DNA of 26,963 bases, taken from positions 1 to 26,963 of the forward strand of contig LRSR01014815.1 of the NCBI GenBank assembly GCA_001579985.1, read 5' to 3'. Below the pieces are notes generated by a model. The model saw only the letters and a list, made by a program, of their open reading frames with translations, searched no databases and was not told where the DNA came from. The translations under genes were made by a program, and so were the position numbers. Position 1 is the stretch's first letter; each line of letters opens with the position of its first letter. Origin of the DNA: Hypsibius dujardini (Eukaryota; Tardigrada; Eutardigrada; Parachela; Hypsibiidae). Shown here in pieces: positions 1 to 10,327 of the stretch.

Positions 1-640
1 AACGAAAATGGCACTCGCACGTACGAGGCACGTAACGTGAGGGTTTGCCCAAATCCGTCAGCAAGGAGGCAATTTGGCACGAACTGCACGCTGCACCGGG
101 TCAGTTGACAGGTTCCGTGATGCAGCTCGCCCATCTTCGGGTATTGTCGTTGCATGCCACGATTCGTTAGGGTGGGAAATGTTATTAATTTAGTGAAGCA
201 TCAAAGTGGAACGTGCAATGTTGGTTTGGCTGCAAGTGCACGACCCACTCATTACCGTCTACGACATGGAGGGAATCGAAATCCTACGACAAAAAGAGCT
301 CTTTCACACAATGAAAAGGGTTCGACCGGATGCTGGGAAGTGCGTGAATGGATCGTCAAGAGTCCTGCATGTACTTGACCACACACCCCCGTTTGGCGGT
401 ACATTCCCTGTTATGCACGTAATGGTCAGCAAGGTAAAGGACTCCGCATTCACGCCGGCCAAGCTTTGTCGACGTGGCTGAATGGAAAGAGGAAGTTTGG
501 CTTCGGACCGCTGTCCGCGTTTGAAAAGACGGTACTATACTGTAGCCAAGTCTGCATGAATAGGCTCATATCACCTATATAGTACATGATAGGCATAGGC
601 AAATAAGGACATCAGAGATATTTTATCGTAATTTTTATTT
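1..640. other. Unassigned sequence at window edge
   Basis: I see no recognisable gene here. On the plus strand one frame is open from the window edge to a TGA near position 106 (about 35 codons) and could be the tail of a terminal exon. A second open stretch at about 206-481 (+) matches no family I recognise. Neither has a convincing splice partner inside the window. Confidence 0.3.
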
Positions 641-647
641 TAAAAAC

Positions 648-862
648 AGTAATAGTAATAGTAATAGTAATAGTAATAGTAATAATAATACGAATACTAA
701 TAGTAATAGTAATAATAATAGTAATAGTAATAGTAATAGTAATAGTAATAGTAATAATAATACTAATACTAATACTAATAGTAATAATAATAGTAATAGT
801 AATAGTAATAGTAATAGTAATAGTAATAGTAATAATAATAGTAATAGTAATAGTAATAGTAC
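648..862. repeat. TAGTAA-type microsatellite
   Basis: About 215 bp of AGTAAT/AATAAT units with occasional ACTAAT variants. A long leucine/valine-only frame on the minus strand is a by-product of the repeat and not a protein. Confidence 0.95.
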
Positions 863-1698
863 TAAGGATAATAATAGCAATAAAAACAGTTTATCTTAAT
901 GGTTTTTGTAAATAGTAATAGTAATGAGAATTATATTATTAACAGCAGTGTGGAAATTTTAGCTTAATATTTGTTTTTAAATGGTGATTAAAATAGGGGT
1001 AATATTAGCAATAAAGATATTTTATTGTAATATTTAAAAACAGTAACCTTTTTTTTCTCCAGTGCCTTGTGGGTGTAAGGCAAACAACCTACGCTGCCTA
1101 TAATGCCCCCTTGCGACAAGCTTAACGAAATTGACAGACAACTCATCTGTTTCCATCAGGATCAAATTTTTCTGTGCATACAATTCCAGGGTCGCGCTCG
1201 TCCCTCGCAAAGCTCCTTGCTAATAAAGGAGGGATCTCAAACGCTTGATGGTTCTTCCTGTGGGAACATGTGTGGTATGCGGGGGGAGGGAGGGAATGGG
1301 TGAGGGTGAGGGTGGACTGGTAAATATTCACCGGGGATCAAAGAAAGCGCCAGTTTTCAATGCCTCGGAGGACTTAAGATCTGCCTGGATCGAAGTCATG
1401 TTGTCTCTCAGCCATGGGCTATTATTTCTTCGGCGCCAGGACGAATCGAAATTGGAAAATCGGGCACGCGCGGCAAAACGGGCGCGGAGAGCTGAACAGT
1501 TCCGATTGTTTGCTGAGCCTTTGTTCGCGTACCAATTTCGCAGCCGAGTTGGATGCGAGCACCAAGCTGAATACTACAACATCACCGATCAGACCAAGTT
1601 GACAAGCATTATGAGCATTCGTGTCCACATTAAAGCGGGACACTGGCGAGCAGCTGGGAGAAGAGAGGAAACAGTCGGGCCGAATGACCAACAGTTAC
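863..1698. other. Unassigned sequence with an orphan open frame
   Basis: The first part is AT-rich. From about 1245 to 1718 the plus strand is open for 157 codons. Residues from about 60 on are rich in Arg, Glu and Ala, but I recognise no domain. Its last codons run into the dispersed repeat at 1699-1803, which argues against an intact conserved gene. It may be a decayed exon or chance. Confidence 0.25.
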
Positions 1699-1803
1699 AC
1701 TCATGGCCACAATACTAGATGTGTGGCTCAAACTCGGGCCACCTAATTTTGCTTTCGCCCAGCTAAAGAGTGGTTCGAATTCTGTCACCCAGTAATCTGA
1801 CCA
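1699..1803 (+). mobile_element. tRNA-like SINE candidate, copy 1
   Basis: This stretch is about 90% similar by eye to the reverse complement of 13285-13427. It has an A-box-like TGGCTCAAACTCGGG at 1724-1738 and a B-box-like GGTTCGAATTC at 1772-1782. The spacing of about 48 bp is near that of internal RNA polymerase III promoters in tRNAs and tRNA-derived SINEs. I do not see a full tRNA fold or a poly-A tail. The call as a SINE is inference; the repeat relationship is visible. Confidence 0.5.
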
Positions 1804-1813
1804 CGTGTGTACT

Positions 1814-1930
1814 GTAGAATGCCGCACAGTTGAGGGGAGCGGCGTTCGGTTGAACAGAACACTCAATAACTTTGCCCATATGTGTTCTGTTTAACCGAAC
1901 GCCAATCCCCTCAGCTGTGCGGCATTCTAC
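1814..1930. repeat. Palindromic (foldback) element, about 117 bp
   Basis: GTAGAATGCCGCACAG at 1814-1829 pairs perfectly with its complement at 1915-1930. Complementarity continues inwards through the CGGTTGAACAGAACAC region with a few mismatches and a short central loop near 1865-1876. It is directly adjacent to the SINE-like repeat. It may be a MITE, or a transcribed hairpin. Confidence 0.75.
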
Positions 1931-1934
1931 ACTC

Positions 1935-3560
1935 AGCTGCGAACGACGGCGGAAAAGTGAAACTTGGCAAGGGATCATGACCAGATAAAAGGTCCAATTG
2001 GCCAGGCCATGTGGATTTGGTTTTCCGAACCCTCTGCCCGAGTATTCGCTGTGTCGAAGAAAACAAGGCTTATAAGCCTGGCAATCAAACAATCCACCTT
2101 CCCTAACCTCAATAAAGTAGTATTCAGTACCGTTCTTGAATAATACACAAACATAAAGCTCGATTCTCTGCCGCTAAAATAAAGAACAATAACTTCTCTT
2201 TATGTGAATTCGTTCAGCAAGCGCTGATGAGAACCGGGAAAATAGAGGCAACATCGCTTGTAATCATCACCCTCACGCTAGTGCCAATAGTAATTCACCA
2301 TGTTAACGAATTCCAATGTCTAAGATTTCGTTAGAAAGAGAAGTGAATTTGCTATTTCGAAGTAAATTTCATAATCGCGGAAGGTAAAAAATCACAATCT
2401 AGGTCAATGCGGCCACATGTTACAGGCCAAGGCCAGTATGTAATGTTCAATAAGGATAGTCAGCTTGTGTGAGGTGATCTGTTAACGTAAACTGCGGTCC
2501 GCCATAAAGTGGTAGACCTGTGAGTTGGTTTTTCGGTCGGTCGGTGTGACTTTTTTACCAGCTTTTGGCGGACGATCGATCTAGGTGGTGGATCGTTTCG
2601 GTGCGAGTGAAGTTCGGACTTGGCTGGATGTGGTCAGATCGACTGTGGCGGATCTTTATAGTAAAGGTGTCGATCGTGAGTCTGCTTGGTTATAGCACTG
2701 GACGATTAACGTTTCATTTTTATTTAGAGTAAAGACGACTATAATGCGTCGTGAGCGCTCCCCTGATTGACAGTCTATTCCTCTACCGAGTCTTGCCTGT
2801 CAACTATCTCGACCGACGGGGAGGACCCATCATTTGGACCAACTGTTCACCATGGGGATCTACTGCTTACCAAACAGGCTGATTCGACCATTAACATTCA
2901 GGCTGACCGTCGATCAATCGATTGTTTCGCTAGATTCAGGTACCAACTGGATTGACGTAATGGTCAGTCGAACCGTACAAAGACCTTGCCGATCGGCCTT
3001 TCACCGCTTGGGTTGAACGCCACGAGGTCCTCCCGCTGTGCCCTTTGCATAGACGGTCTACCCTTGATGGAAGAGGACCGACCATCTGCTACTTAAAATT
3101 TAATCACCCACCAATTAAAAAGGCAAGTACTTTCAAACGGTATCTACGTAACCTTGGCTTGTTCGGTGCATATTGCTACCCCCTTGCCGGTTTATAACAG
3201 ACGACCGCCCTCACGACCAGCACCCACTTATCTTCATTTAACGAGAATCTTTATGCCACCTGGTTCTCGACCATTCGGGCGATGTCGATCACCTATCGTT
3301 TTGGTTTCATTCTTCAAACTTTTTCTGGTCTTTTGAAACATCTCTCTGCACACAAACACGAGCATTCCTACTACTGCTTGCGCCACCTGCCGTTTGGTGC
3401 TGCACAATCCGACCGGCAGTAAGGTACGGCCAAGGCCCAACAACAACTACATGAACTATCATAGAGCAACTGAATCGGATTTTTCGCTGCGACTCTACAG
3501 GAGCCCTCATAATCGTAAAACTTGATTCTAGAAGGAAGCAAAAAAGCCGATTCAGTTACC
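1935..3560. other. No feature recognised
   Basis: Mixed-composition sequence with short open frames only (about 60-70 codons), none resembling a known protein and none with consistent splice partners. GATC/CGATCG-rich words occur around 2570-2680 and 2900-2925, without a clear repeat unit. Confidence 0.4.
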
Positions 3561-3561
3561 C

Positions 3562-4012
3562 ATGGTACTACGGTCACCCTATGGTACTACAATCACCCTA
3601 TGGTACTGTGGTCACCCTATGGTACTACGGTCACCCTATGGCACTACGGTCACCCTATGGTACTACGGTCACCCTATGGTACTATAATCACCCTATGGTA
3701 CTACGGTCACCTATGGTACTGCGGTCACCTTATGGTACTGCGGTCATCCTATGGTATCACGATCACTCTATGGTACTACGGTCACCCTATGGCACTACGG
3801 TCACCCTATGGTACTAGAATCACCCTATGGTACTATGGTCACCTTATGGTACTATAATCACCCTATGGCACTACGGTCACCCTATGGTACTAGAATCACC
3901 CTATGGTACTATGGTCACCCTATGGTACTATAATCACCCTATGGTACTATAATTACCCTATGGTACTATAATCACCCTATGGTACTACGGTCACCCTCTG
4001 GTACTATGGTCA
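3562..4012. repeat. 19-bp minisatellite, about 24 units
   Basis: Tandem copies of a 19-bp unit close to ATGGTACTACGGTCACCCT. Variants cluster as ...TACGGTC..., ...TATAATC..., ...TAGAATC... and ...TATGGTC.... One unit is 18 bp. Several frames stay open through it and give a 19-residue periodic peptide; this is an artefact of a stop-free unit and not evidence for a gene. Confidence 0.97.
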
Positions 4013-4670
4013 GAGCGCACACGAAAGGATCCTTTTCTGACCAACTGGAGTTGTCCATTTCACAAGGACACGCCTACAATATTTAACTATTTATCCGGGC
4101 AGACGACAAGATATAGTCGTAGTACTTACTATATGGGCAGCCCGAGTTTCCCGAGGGTGGGATAGGTCGCGAGCATTCCGTGTTCTCATTCACCCGGTAT
4201 TTCACTCGTTGATTCCTGCAGCTGTCCGGTTCATCACAAGCTTCAGCGATCAGTTGGAACAAACGGCACAGGTGGCGTTTAAGCAGCCCATAAATCCAAA
4301 AACAGCACTTAATTTACGAGCCCTAGAGCTAGTGCGAGTACGACTTTCACTCAGTTCAGTCAGCTGGAGTAGTGCCGGCCGTATTGTGCTGACCCATGGT
4401 TCTCTATTACCCGCTAGGGGGTTGTCTTTTCCAGTCGATAAATAATATCGTCCTTCCAATAACAGAATATCTGGCAGCACCAGTTTCCCAGTTGGTTCTG
4501 CTCATAATTTCAAAATTGTTTGCCTGTATATGTAAGTGGACATTATGTGTCAGTGAGGTCTAGTTCTTCCCGTACTGCCCAAACTATCGCACACATCAAT
4601 CAAAATGTCGTTCGGTGCTGGAGGTTTTACTTGATCCGTGGCAAGTATAAAGAGGCAAATCCAAGTGCCG
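4013..4670. other. No feature recognised
   Basis: Unique sequence without a supported gene. Both strands have an open frame of about 76-78 codons around 4209-4480. Overlap on opposite strands and lack of any family resemblance suggest chance. Confidence 0.35.
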
Positions 4671-4884
4671 CACTGAAGCAGTACCATAGACGCGTCTTGA
4701 CCTTCCGGTACGGGGGGGGGGCAAGATTTTAGTAAAAATCCAAAGGGGAGAGCATTAGTATGATTTTGCTATTTTTACTCTAAAAAACGTCAGGGGGTAC
4801 CCTTGGGTCACTTTTTCGATTTCGGACGGGGGGGGGGGCAATTGCCCACATGCCACCCCCTAGTACGCGCCACTGAAGCAGTAC
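4671..4884. mobile_element. G-rich segment between 14-bp direct repeats
   Basis: CACTGAAGCAGTAC occurs identically at 4671-4684 and 4871-4884, exactly 200 bp apart. Between them are two long G runs (near 4711-4720 and 4830-4840), an AGTAAAAAT/ATTTTTACT pair of words and a CAATTGCCC motif. Direct repeats around a segment of unlike composition suggest an insertion with duplicated target or a small segmental duplication. No open frame of note lies inside. Confidence 0.4.
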
Positions 4885-5230
4885 AGTTTGTTCTCCCCAG
4901 AATATCACAAACGGTAATGCCGAATTATTTACGATCGTTTAGTGAAGAGTATGACGACGCCTGTTCTGGCTGGGGACTCTCTCCAGGGGATGGACGTACG
5001 GCACTCCGAGTAGTACCTCCAACGAGGAACGTTAAAGTACGTGATATAATGGTTTTTGCCCTAGTTGACCAGCCACAGATTGTCGATGTATTGCAATTTG
5101 TATAGAAAGAACCAATCATTACTAAGGGTCCGGCTTGTTCATGCAAATCTCGGATCCGAGTACGACAGCTCTACGAAAAAAACAGTGAGATTCTCAAACG
5201 CAAACATATTGCGTATTTATCATTTATATA
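4885..5230. other. Unassigned, weak serine-protease-like open frame
   Basis: A plus-strand frame reaching to about 5105 contains a CSGWG motif followed by LRVVPP. This faintly recalls the C-x-x-GWG region of trypsin-like proteases. There is no catalytic His, Asp or Ser region and no splice partner, so I do not call a gene. Confidence 0.15.
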
Positions 5231-5270
5231 TATATAAACCTCAGCCCTTGTATATAAACCTCAGTCCTTG
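5231..5270. repeat. 20-bp direct duplication
   Basis: Two tandem 20-bp copies of TATATAAACCTCAGYCCTTG, differing at one base, preceded by a short TATATA tract. Confidence 0.9.
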
Positions 5271-5359
5271 ATCTGTTTGTTGCAAAGGCTGATCGGTTAT
5301 TCTCATTGGCGAGCCTACTTAACTGTTTTGGTGCTGTATTACTGTATCACACAAAAACT

Positions 5360-5393
5360 GGTGGTGCTGGTGGTGCTGGTGGTGCTGGTGGCT
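5360..5393. repeat. GGTGCTGGT short tandem repeat
   Basis: A run of about 34 bp of GGTGGTGCT units, about 240 bp upstream of the tetraspanin start. It probably lies in the promoter or 5' leader region. Confidence 0.8.
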
Positions 5394-5635
5394 TCTAAAA
5401 CGAACCCGTTACGAGAACTTACCTTACCTGCAGACGACCGATAAGCTCAGCGGGATGTGAAAAAAGGTAAGCCGATGCTCGTGGACAAGCTGTCCGAAAA
5501 ATTGACAATAATTTCTTACGCTTGACCGAACACTGTTGTGCCAAGGATGCAATCGAGTGACTTCCTGCTACATGTGTTTGTGGCCATTTCTACTGGTATC
5601 AAATGGGTTGCCCCCTTCGCATGTGGATTTGACGG

Positions 5636-7058
5636 ATGGCTTCGCCGGAAGAGTATCCACACACGACACACTTAATGGCCATGACCCTTTCGAATGCCTC
5701 GAATGACCGGAAGTACACCAGATGTATCTCGCACGGCCTTCTCCGGCGTGTCAATTTGCTGTTGTGCTTTCTTTGTATTCTCATCGGAGTGGTGGGCTTC
5801 GGGTTCGCCTTTACCGGGACACTAAAGGGATATGGCGGCAAACAGGCGACGCCAAGTCTAACGGCAATGATGGGATTGCATATTGGAATAGTTACAGCCG
5901 GAAGTTTGGGACTGGCTGGATTGGCGCAGTCCTCGCGGCCCCAACTGTATTGTTCGGGTGCGCTAATGTTGATTAGCTCATTGGCGTTTGTGGGACTGGC
6001 GGTCTGCGCTCATCGTTCTCACAACGAGATGGCAAGGAAAGTGATCGAAGGAGTGGAGATCCATATGGAAAACTATGGCGAAGGAAGCTTCCCCTCGTAT
6101 ATGAACATCAGCGAGTAAGCGATTGTGGACTTTGCTGTCTGTTTTTCTTTTTTCCGTCTGTCTATTTATCTATTTATATGTGTATCAAGTTGCCTGCCTG
6201 CCTGCCTGCCTGCCTGCCTGCCCTCCTGCCTGCCTGCCTGCCTGCCTGTCTATCTGTCTACATGTCTGTCTGTCTGTATGTGTCTGTCTGTCTGTCTGTC
6301 TGCATGTTTGTCTGTCAGTCATTCTGGCTGACTATTTGTCTGATCATGACTGTCTGTCTGATTGTTCGTCTATTTGACTGTCTTTCTGAATGTTTGAATG
6401 CCTGTTCCTTTATCTATGTATTTATCAGTTTGTGCGTTGATTTATCTATTTGTCTATCTGCCTGTTTATCTGCCTATCCGTCCATCTCTGTTTGTCTATC
6501 TGTTTCGCAGTTTTTTCGTGCTGTCTGTCTGTTGTCTACTTGCAGGAATGACGCGAACCTCGACAAAATTCAAAAAGATTTAACCTGCTGCGGAAGTACT
6601 TCCCCGGTCACCTGGAAATACTTCAAATACGGAGTGAGTGACAGATGGCTCCATCACTTGACTGGCACGAAGAGCCTTTTGCACGTAGCACGTATGCCTC
6701 GTTGATTCCCCAATGTCATATTCCTTCCTGGTCTTTGCAGAAAATTCCCCACTCCTGTTGTTATTCCTCTCGGGATTGTGTATTCGTCAATCACTTGAAC
6801 CTCACTTTCGATGTAGGTTTTTCCTGTTGTGGGATCATCATGAAAGAGAAAATACTGTACGAATACGAGTGGTAACATGTTAATGCATTGCAGGCTACGC
6901 TACAGCATCTGACGAAATATAACAGAAAACACCGACTAATCTTTCACGAAATAGGATGTTCAACGATGATACTACGTCAATATGGAGAAAAAAACATGAC
7001 AATCGTTGCATGTGCTGGTACGATTCATCGGCCGATAGGCAGGCATACAGACAGACAA

Positions 7059-7117
<59 letters not shown>

Positions 7118-7312
7118 GGCAGACAGGCAGACAGACAGAGACAGACTGCAGAACACACACAGAGAAGAGACAGGAGTAACTGTTACAACCGTGATCATTA
7201 CTCATTTCACGACGAATCAACTATTTTGGCAGGATCGGCTGCGACCTTCCTCTTTCTGGTGTTTGTCGCCCTCTTTATCTTTACTTGCACGTCCTTGACT
7301 ATCGGTCTTTAG
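5636..7312 (+). CDS. Tetraspanin, five exons, 280 aa
   Basis: Four-pass membrane protein that organises membrane microdomains with partner receptors and integrins. Exons are 5636-6114, 6546-6633, 6741-6812, 6894-7017 and 7233-7312; all junctions are GT-AG and in phase (843 nt). Visible domains: TM1 about residues 40-60, TM2 75-97, a short loop, TM3 104-125, then a large extracellular loop with the diagnostic CCG (174-176), a PHSCC motif (192-196) and further cysteines at 202 and 235, and TM4 about 256-276. Possible N-glycosylation sites are N157, N209 and N247. The C-terminal tail is very short. Length is normal for the family. A four-codon upstream ORF (ATG at 5621) ends just before the start. 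Introns 1 and 4 are largely CTGC/CTGT and CAGA microsatellite. The subfamily cannot be named. The gene lies tail-to-tail with the JmjC gene. Confidence 0.88.
6187..6540. repeat. CCTG/CTGT microsatellite in tetraspanin intron 1
   Basis: A CCTG run at about 6190-6246 grades into CTGT units to about 6320 and then into degenerate TCTGTC/TTTATC words up to the acceptor at 6545. Long Cys/Leu/Ser/Val frames across it are repeat artefacts. The array fills almost the whole intron. Confidence 0.95.
7045..7147. repeat. CAGA microsatellite in tetraspanin intron 4
   Basis: About 100 bp of CAGA/CAAA/CAGG units between the exon 4 donor (7018) and the exon 5 acceptor (7232). Every unit contains a CAG, so the intron is full of potential AG acceptor dinucleotides upstream of the real one. 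Confidence 0.95.
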
Positions 7313-7444
7313 AAATCGCTATACGTGAAAGTACAAGTTAAGAAACACACGGTTTTATACGCTTGTAAATGCTTCAGTTCGACATATTGGTTTTGATGGA
7401 TAATGTTGTAGAGCACATGCCACAAATGTATAATCTAACACCAC

Positions 7445-7450
7445 AATAAA
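7445..7450 (+). promoter_or_regulatory. Polyadenylation signal AATAAA for tetraspanin
   Basis: AATAAA lies about 135 bp downstream of the tetraspanin stop codon, at the right distance and orientation for 3' end formation. It is about 130 bp from the stop of the convergent JmjC gene. Confidence 0.6.
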
Positions 7451-7579
7451 CACTAAAAATACTAAAAGTGCTGACTGTACGAACGTATTTCACATACAAA
7501 ACGTATGACACTCATAAGTATCGGGAACAAAGTCAAATCACAAAGGGAGGAGCAGTAATTGGCCATCCGGAATGTCAAA

Positions 7580-7967
7580 TTAGTCGTATTCTGATCCAAT
7601 CGTAATACTTATTTCGTCGCCCAAGATGGTGGTCCCGTGGTACCAAGTGTCAGTATCCAGAACAACTGCAACCATACATACGGGTATATCTACATAATAG
7701 TAGCTCTTTATAACGAAAAGTCATCGGATGACAAAACACAAAAACTCACTAATGTCATTCGGATACACAGTGACTTCCATACTGGCGCATTCGAAGTGAC
7801 ATTCACGAGGCGGTTCCAGCGTCCAAACCTTCGTCCCTTTGATTTGAGCCTGCCAGGAAGGTTTCCCAACGTTGTCAATCTGAAGACCAAGAATGAAAAC
7901 TACATCACCAAGAACGGTGACAAAGTGCCTTCGCATTTAGATTTGTTATCACTGCCTGCCTGTCTCC

Positions 7968-8029
<62 letters not shown>

Positions 8030-9480
8030 TTCTGTCTGTCGACCCACCTGTATATTTGAATGCATGGGTGCGACAGCAACGATTACAAACCCCAAGACTC
8101 ACATGAATATTTGCTCCATTGCCCGAACGGCCCATAAAAATCCAATCCAACCGACTGCTAGCCGATCCAGCCGGTAGAAACGTCGGCGGGGTGTAGTGAT
8201 CTCTCAGGACAGTCGCGACGGAGACATCGCAGTTGCTCCATCCGACGTACCACGTCTGGTTGAAGCGTTCCTTCGACATTGTCAACACATCCCGCAGATT
8301 GGCAAACTCTGTCTTATACTTGAAGAACTGACAGTGCTCCGCTACCACATCCAACGAGCCGGGAAATTCGTCCAGATAAAGATGCCGCAGAAAGTCGAAG
8401 GAGAACACCTTCGAGGCCGTCCAATCCCGGAGCGCGCCCCTCACCACTAGAGGACGCGACGTGTACGCATAGTTTTTGGTGAACTGCTCCACGGACATGT
8501 CCCGAGAAATGTCCACTCTGGTCACATTCCGGCAAACTACACAAAAGTAGTGAGAATAATTACAACCAACACACTGTCAACTGTGAACTGAACAAACAAA
8601 TGGCTTAGCACTAGTACCAGTATCAGAGAAGTAAACCAACCAACCTGGTTGGCAACAAATGATCACACCACATGGCAAAAAAGGCACGTCAATCAATCAA
8701 TCGATCGCAGCATCAAATCCAATTGATTGATATGAACAATAGCAATCCGATTCATCAATCAATCAATCAATCGAGCACACATCCATTGATAAGGTTAGTT
8801 GCCGCTGCTGCGACTGTAACTGACTTGATCAATTTAACTGCAACAATGTTATGTTCATTAAGATTTGTACAATTTGAGTGATTATCCTAAAGATCAATCG
8901 CTTTAAAAGCTAAAAAAATGCGATCCTGCAACCATAACCTGATTGTCGGATGGATTTCACACTGATTCAATGAATATGCAGAACATCTAATCAGACAATC
9001 AACGACTCAAGCACTGCACTGAATAAATACGCCAGATTGTTCTATGGAAATACCCGAATTACCGCATGACCGCCATGACGTTGTCTCAACTTGACTCAGC
9101 AGAAATTGTTCGTAATTACCGGAGCAATCCACGGGAGATCGGAAGATTTCCGTCATCTTGGCCGGCCCACGGAGGAAGCAGGGGCTGTTGGGATTCTCCG
9201 GCTCTCCATAGCCGAGTGCGTGAATGCTTGCGACTGTGAAATGCGGGAAAAACGCGGTCAAGCAATACGCAAGCACGGCAGAGCAGGCGACGAGGAAAGC
9301 GAGAATCAGACAACGCTTTGAGGTTGTTGAGGCCGTCGGCGTGGATTTGCAATCCCTGGCACTGGCAGACACTTCCAACAAACGTTCTAAATCCGGGAGC
9401 AGTTTCATTTCTCCTTCCGTCGGCTTGAGGCGGCCGATTTCATCGTAGAGTTTTTGCAAATCCTCGGCGACATTTGCCAT
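7580..9480 (-). CDS. Membrane-anchored JmjC/cupin-8 domain protein, 336 aa
   Basis: Predicted Fe(II)/2-oxoglutarate-dependent oxygenase of the JmjC-only (cupin-8) class. Minus-strand exons are 9480-9120, 8536-8103, 7879-7750 and 7665-7580; phases match and the CDS is 1011 nt. Residues 1-54 are charged and probably cytosolic, 57-78 form one membrane segment, and the catalytic domain follows (type II topology). Iron ligands are visible as H265-x-D267 in GANIHID, split exactly across the exon 2/3 junction, and H318 in WYH. The tract GKPSWQAQ...KVWTLEPP is typical of the family, its Lys being the likely 2-oxoglutarate ligand. The end ISITIGSEYD is also family-like. N-x-S/T sites after the membrane segment (N124, and an NQT further on) fit a lumenal or extracellular domain. 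Substrate unknown; it could be a hydroxylase rather than a demethylase. Intron 2 contains a CTGT array. Confidence 0.85.
7964..8041. repeat. CTGT microsatellite in JmjC gene intron 2
   Basis: About 78 bp of CTGT units on the plus strand, hence CAGA in the sense of the minus-strand gene. It lies in the intron between exons 2 and 3. Confidence 0.95.
8690..8775. repeat. ATCA tetranucleotide clusters in JmjC gene intron 1
   Basis: Two short runs of ATCAATCA units (near 8691-8705 and 8755-8773) within the 583-bp first intron. Similar short runs recur near 13765, 13850, 14680, 14825, 16862, 17245, 17310 and 18210. Confidence 0.8.
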
Positions 9481-9583
9481 TTCTTTAGAAGTCTCAATTT
9501 ATATACCGATATTCACAATAATGACGGATCATACAAGTGGTAATCCACACACACAAAAAACAAGAAAAGCTTCGATCCTCCGG

Positions 9584-9767
9584 GAGGGGAACGTATGTGC
9601 GTTGATTCCGAATACAGTAATATGTGCGTCTTATACAGTAGTTGACTGATTGGTTGATCAACCAAACCCTTCGACTGAGTATGTGAGGGGAACGTATGTG
9701 CGTTGATTCCGAATGTCTTATACAGTAGTTGACTGATTGGTTGATCAACCTAAACCTTCGACTGAGT
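9584..9767. repeat. Direct duplication of about 82-101 bp upstream of the JmjC gene
   Basis: The unit beginning GAGGGGAACGTATGTGCG occurs at 9584 and again at 9685. The second copy lacks an internal stretch of about 18 bp (near 9615-9632 in copy 1). Both copies include the near-palindrome TTGGTTGATCAACCAA. It lies 104 bp upstream of the minus-strand start codon at 9480, so it is probably in the promoter or 5' leader. Confidence 0.9.
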
Positions 9768-10021
9768 CCTTATGATTTAGCGCCATGTTCTGTTGCCTAG
9801 TGGTAAAGGTTCTACTGAATTAGTCAATGTTCCTTCGAGTATCAAGCAGTTCTTTTTAATCATCGCTCTTACAATTAGCCGTGCAGCTAATCTGTCTTCC
9901 ATCACTACCACGGCTGTGAGGAAGACCTGTAAAACTGACTTGCCAAGCACAAGTTTCCTGTCGGGAGCGGTCAAAACATTCACTCTGTGCAGAGACATTG
10001 ACGCCGACACAAGATGTATTA

Positions 10022-10142
10022 CACAAGTGGCAAAAATCTTGCGCTGACCGAATTAAGCACTTTAACTCGACGGCGCTGCACAACAGCAATGCAACGAGTG
10101 TAATGGCTTAACTCGGTTAGCGCAAGGTTTTTGCCACGTGAG
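10022..10142. mobile_element. Nested-palindrome MITE-like element, copy A
   Basis: Terminal arms ACAAGTGGCAAAAATCTTGC (left) and its near-complement ending GCCACGT (right) make a hairpin of about 120 bp. Inside each arm is a second small palindrome: 10049-10069 (CGAATTAAG...TTTAACTCG) and 10095-10115 (CGAGTG...TTAACTCG). The same sequence, in reverse orientation, forms copy B at 15143, and a diverged relative is copy C at 22257. There is no open frame, so it is a non-autonomous element. Confidence 0.75.
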
Positions 10143-10327
10143 TAGTTCAGTATCACTTGCAGTTCAGGCGCGAACCACCTGTAGCATTCATCACTGACCA
10201 GAGCGTGATCACTTTCTTTCTTTTAGTAAAATCTCACACCTTCTGTACGTATTTCGGATTTTCCCCCTGATTTCATGTTCAGTCTATTGAAAATTCCGAA
10301 ACGGCGGTCAAAACTCTTCATCAATCC

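Noticed and set aside
635-880. 81-codon Leu/Val minus-strand frame
   Set aside because: It is a translation of the TAGTAA microsatellite; no other residues or signals support a protein.
1699-1803. A genuine tRNA gene
   Set aside because: A-box and B-box-like motifs are present, but the acceptor and anticodon stems do not pair as a tRNA, and a second diverged copy exists in an intron.
3522-3933. Three overlapping frames with a 19-residue periodic peptide
   Set aside because: They come from a stop-free 19-bp tandem unit read in successive frames.
4803-5105. Trypsin-like protease fragment (GWG motif)
   Set aside because: Only one short motif; the catalytic triad, disulfide pattern and splice partners are missing.
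6123-6705. Cys/Leu/Pro/Ser-rich frames of up to 175 codons
   Set aside because: They are translations of the CTGC/CTGT array in tetraspanin intron 1 that run into exon 2 out of frame.
6888-7298. DRQTDRQT-repeat frames on the plus strand
   Set aside because: They read through tetraspanin exon 4 and the CAGA array of intron 4; the splice sites and frames of the real gene explain the non-repeat parts.
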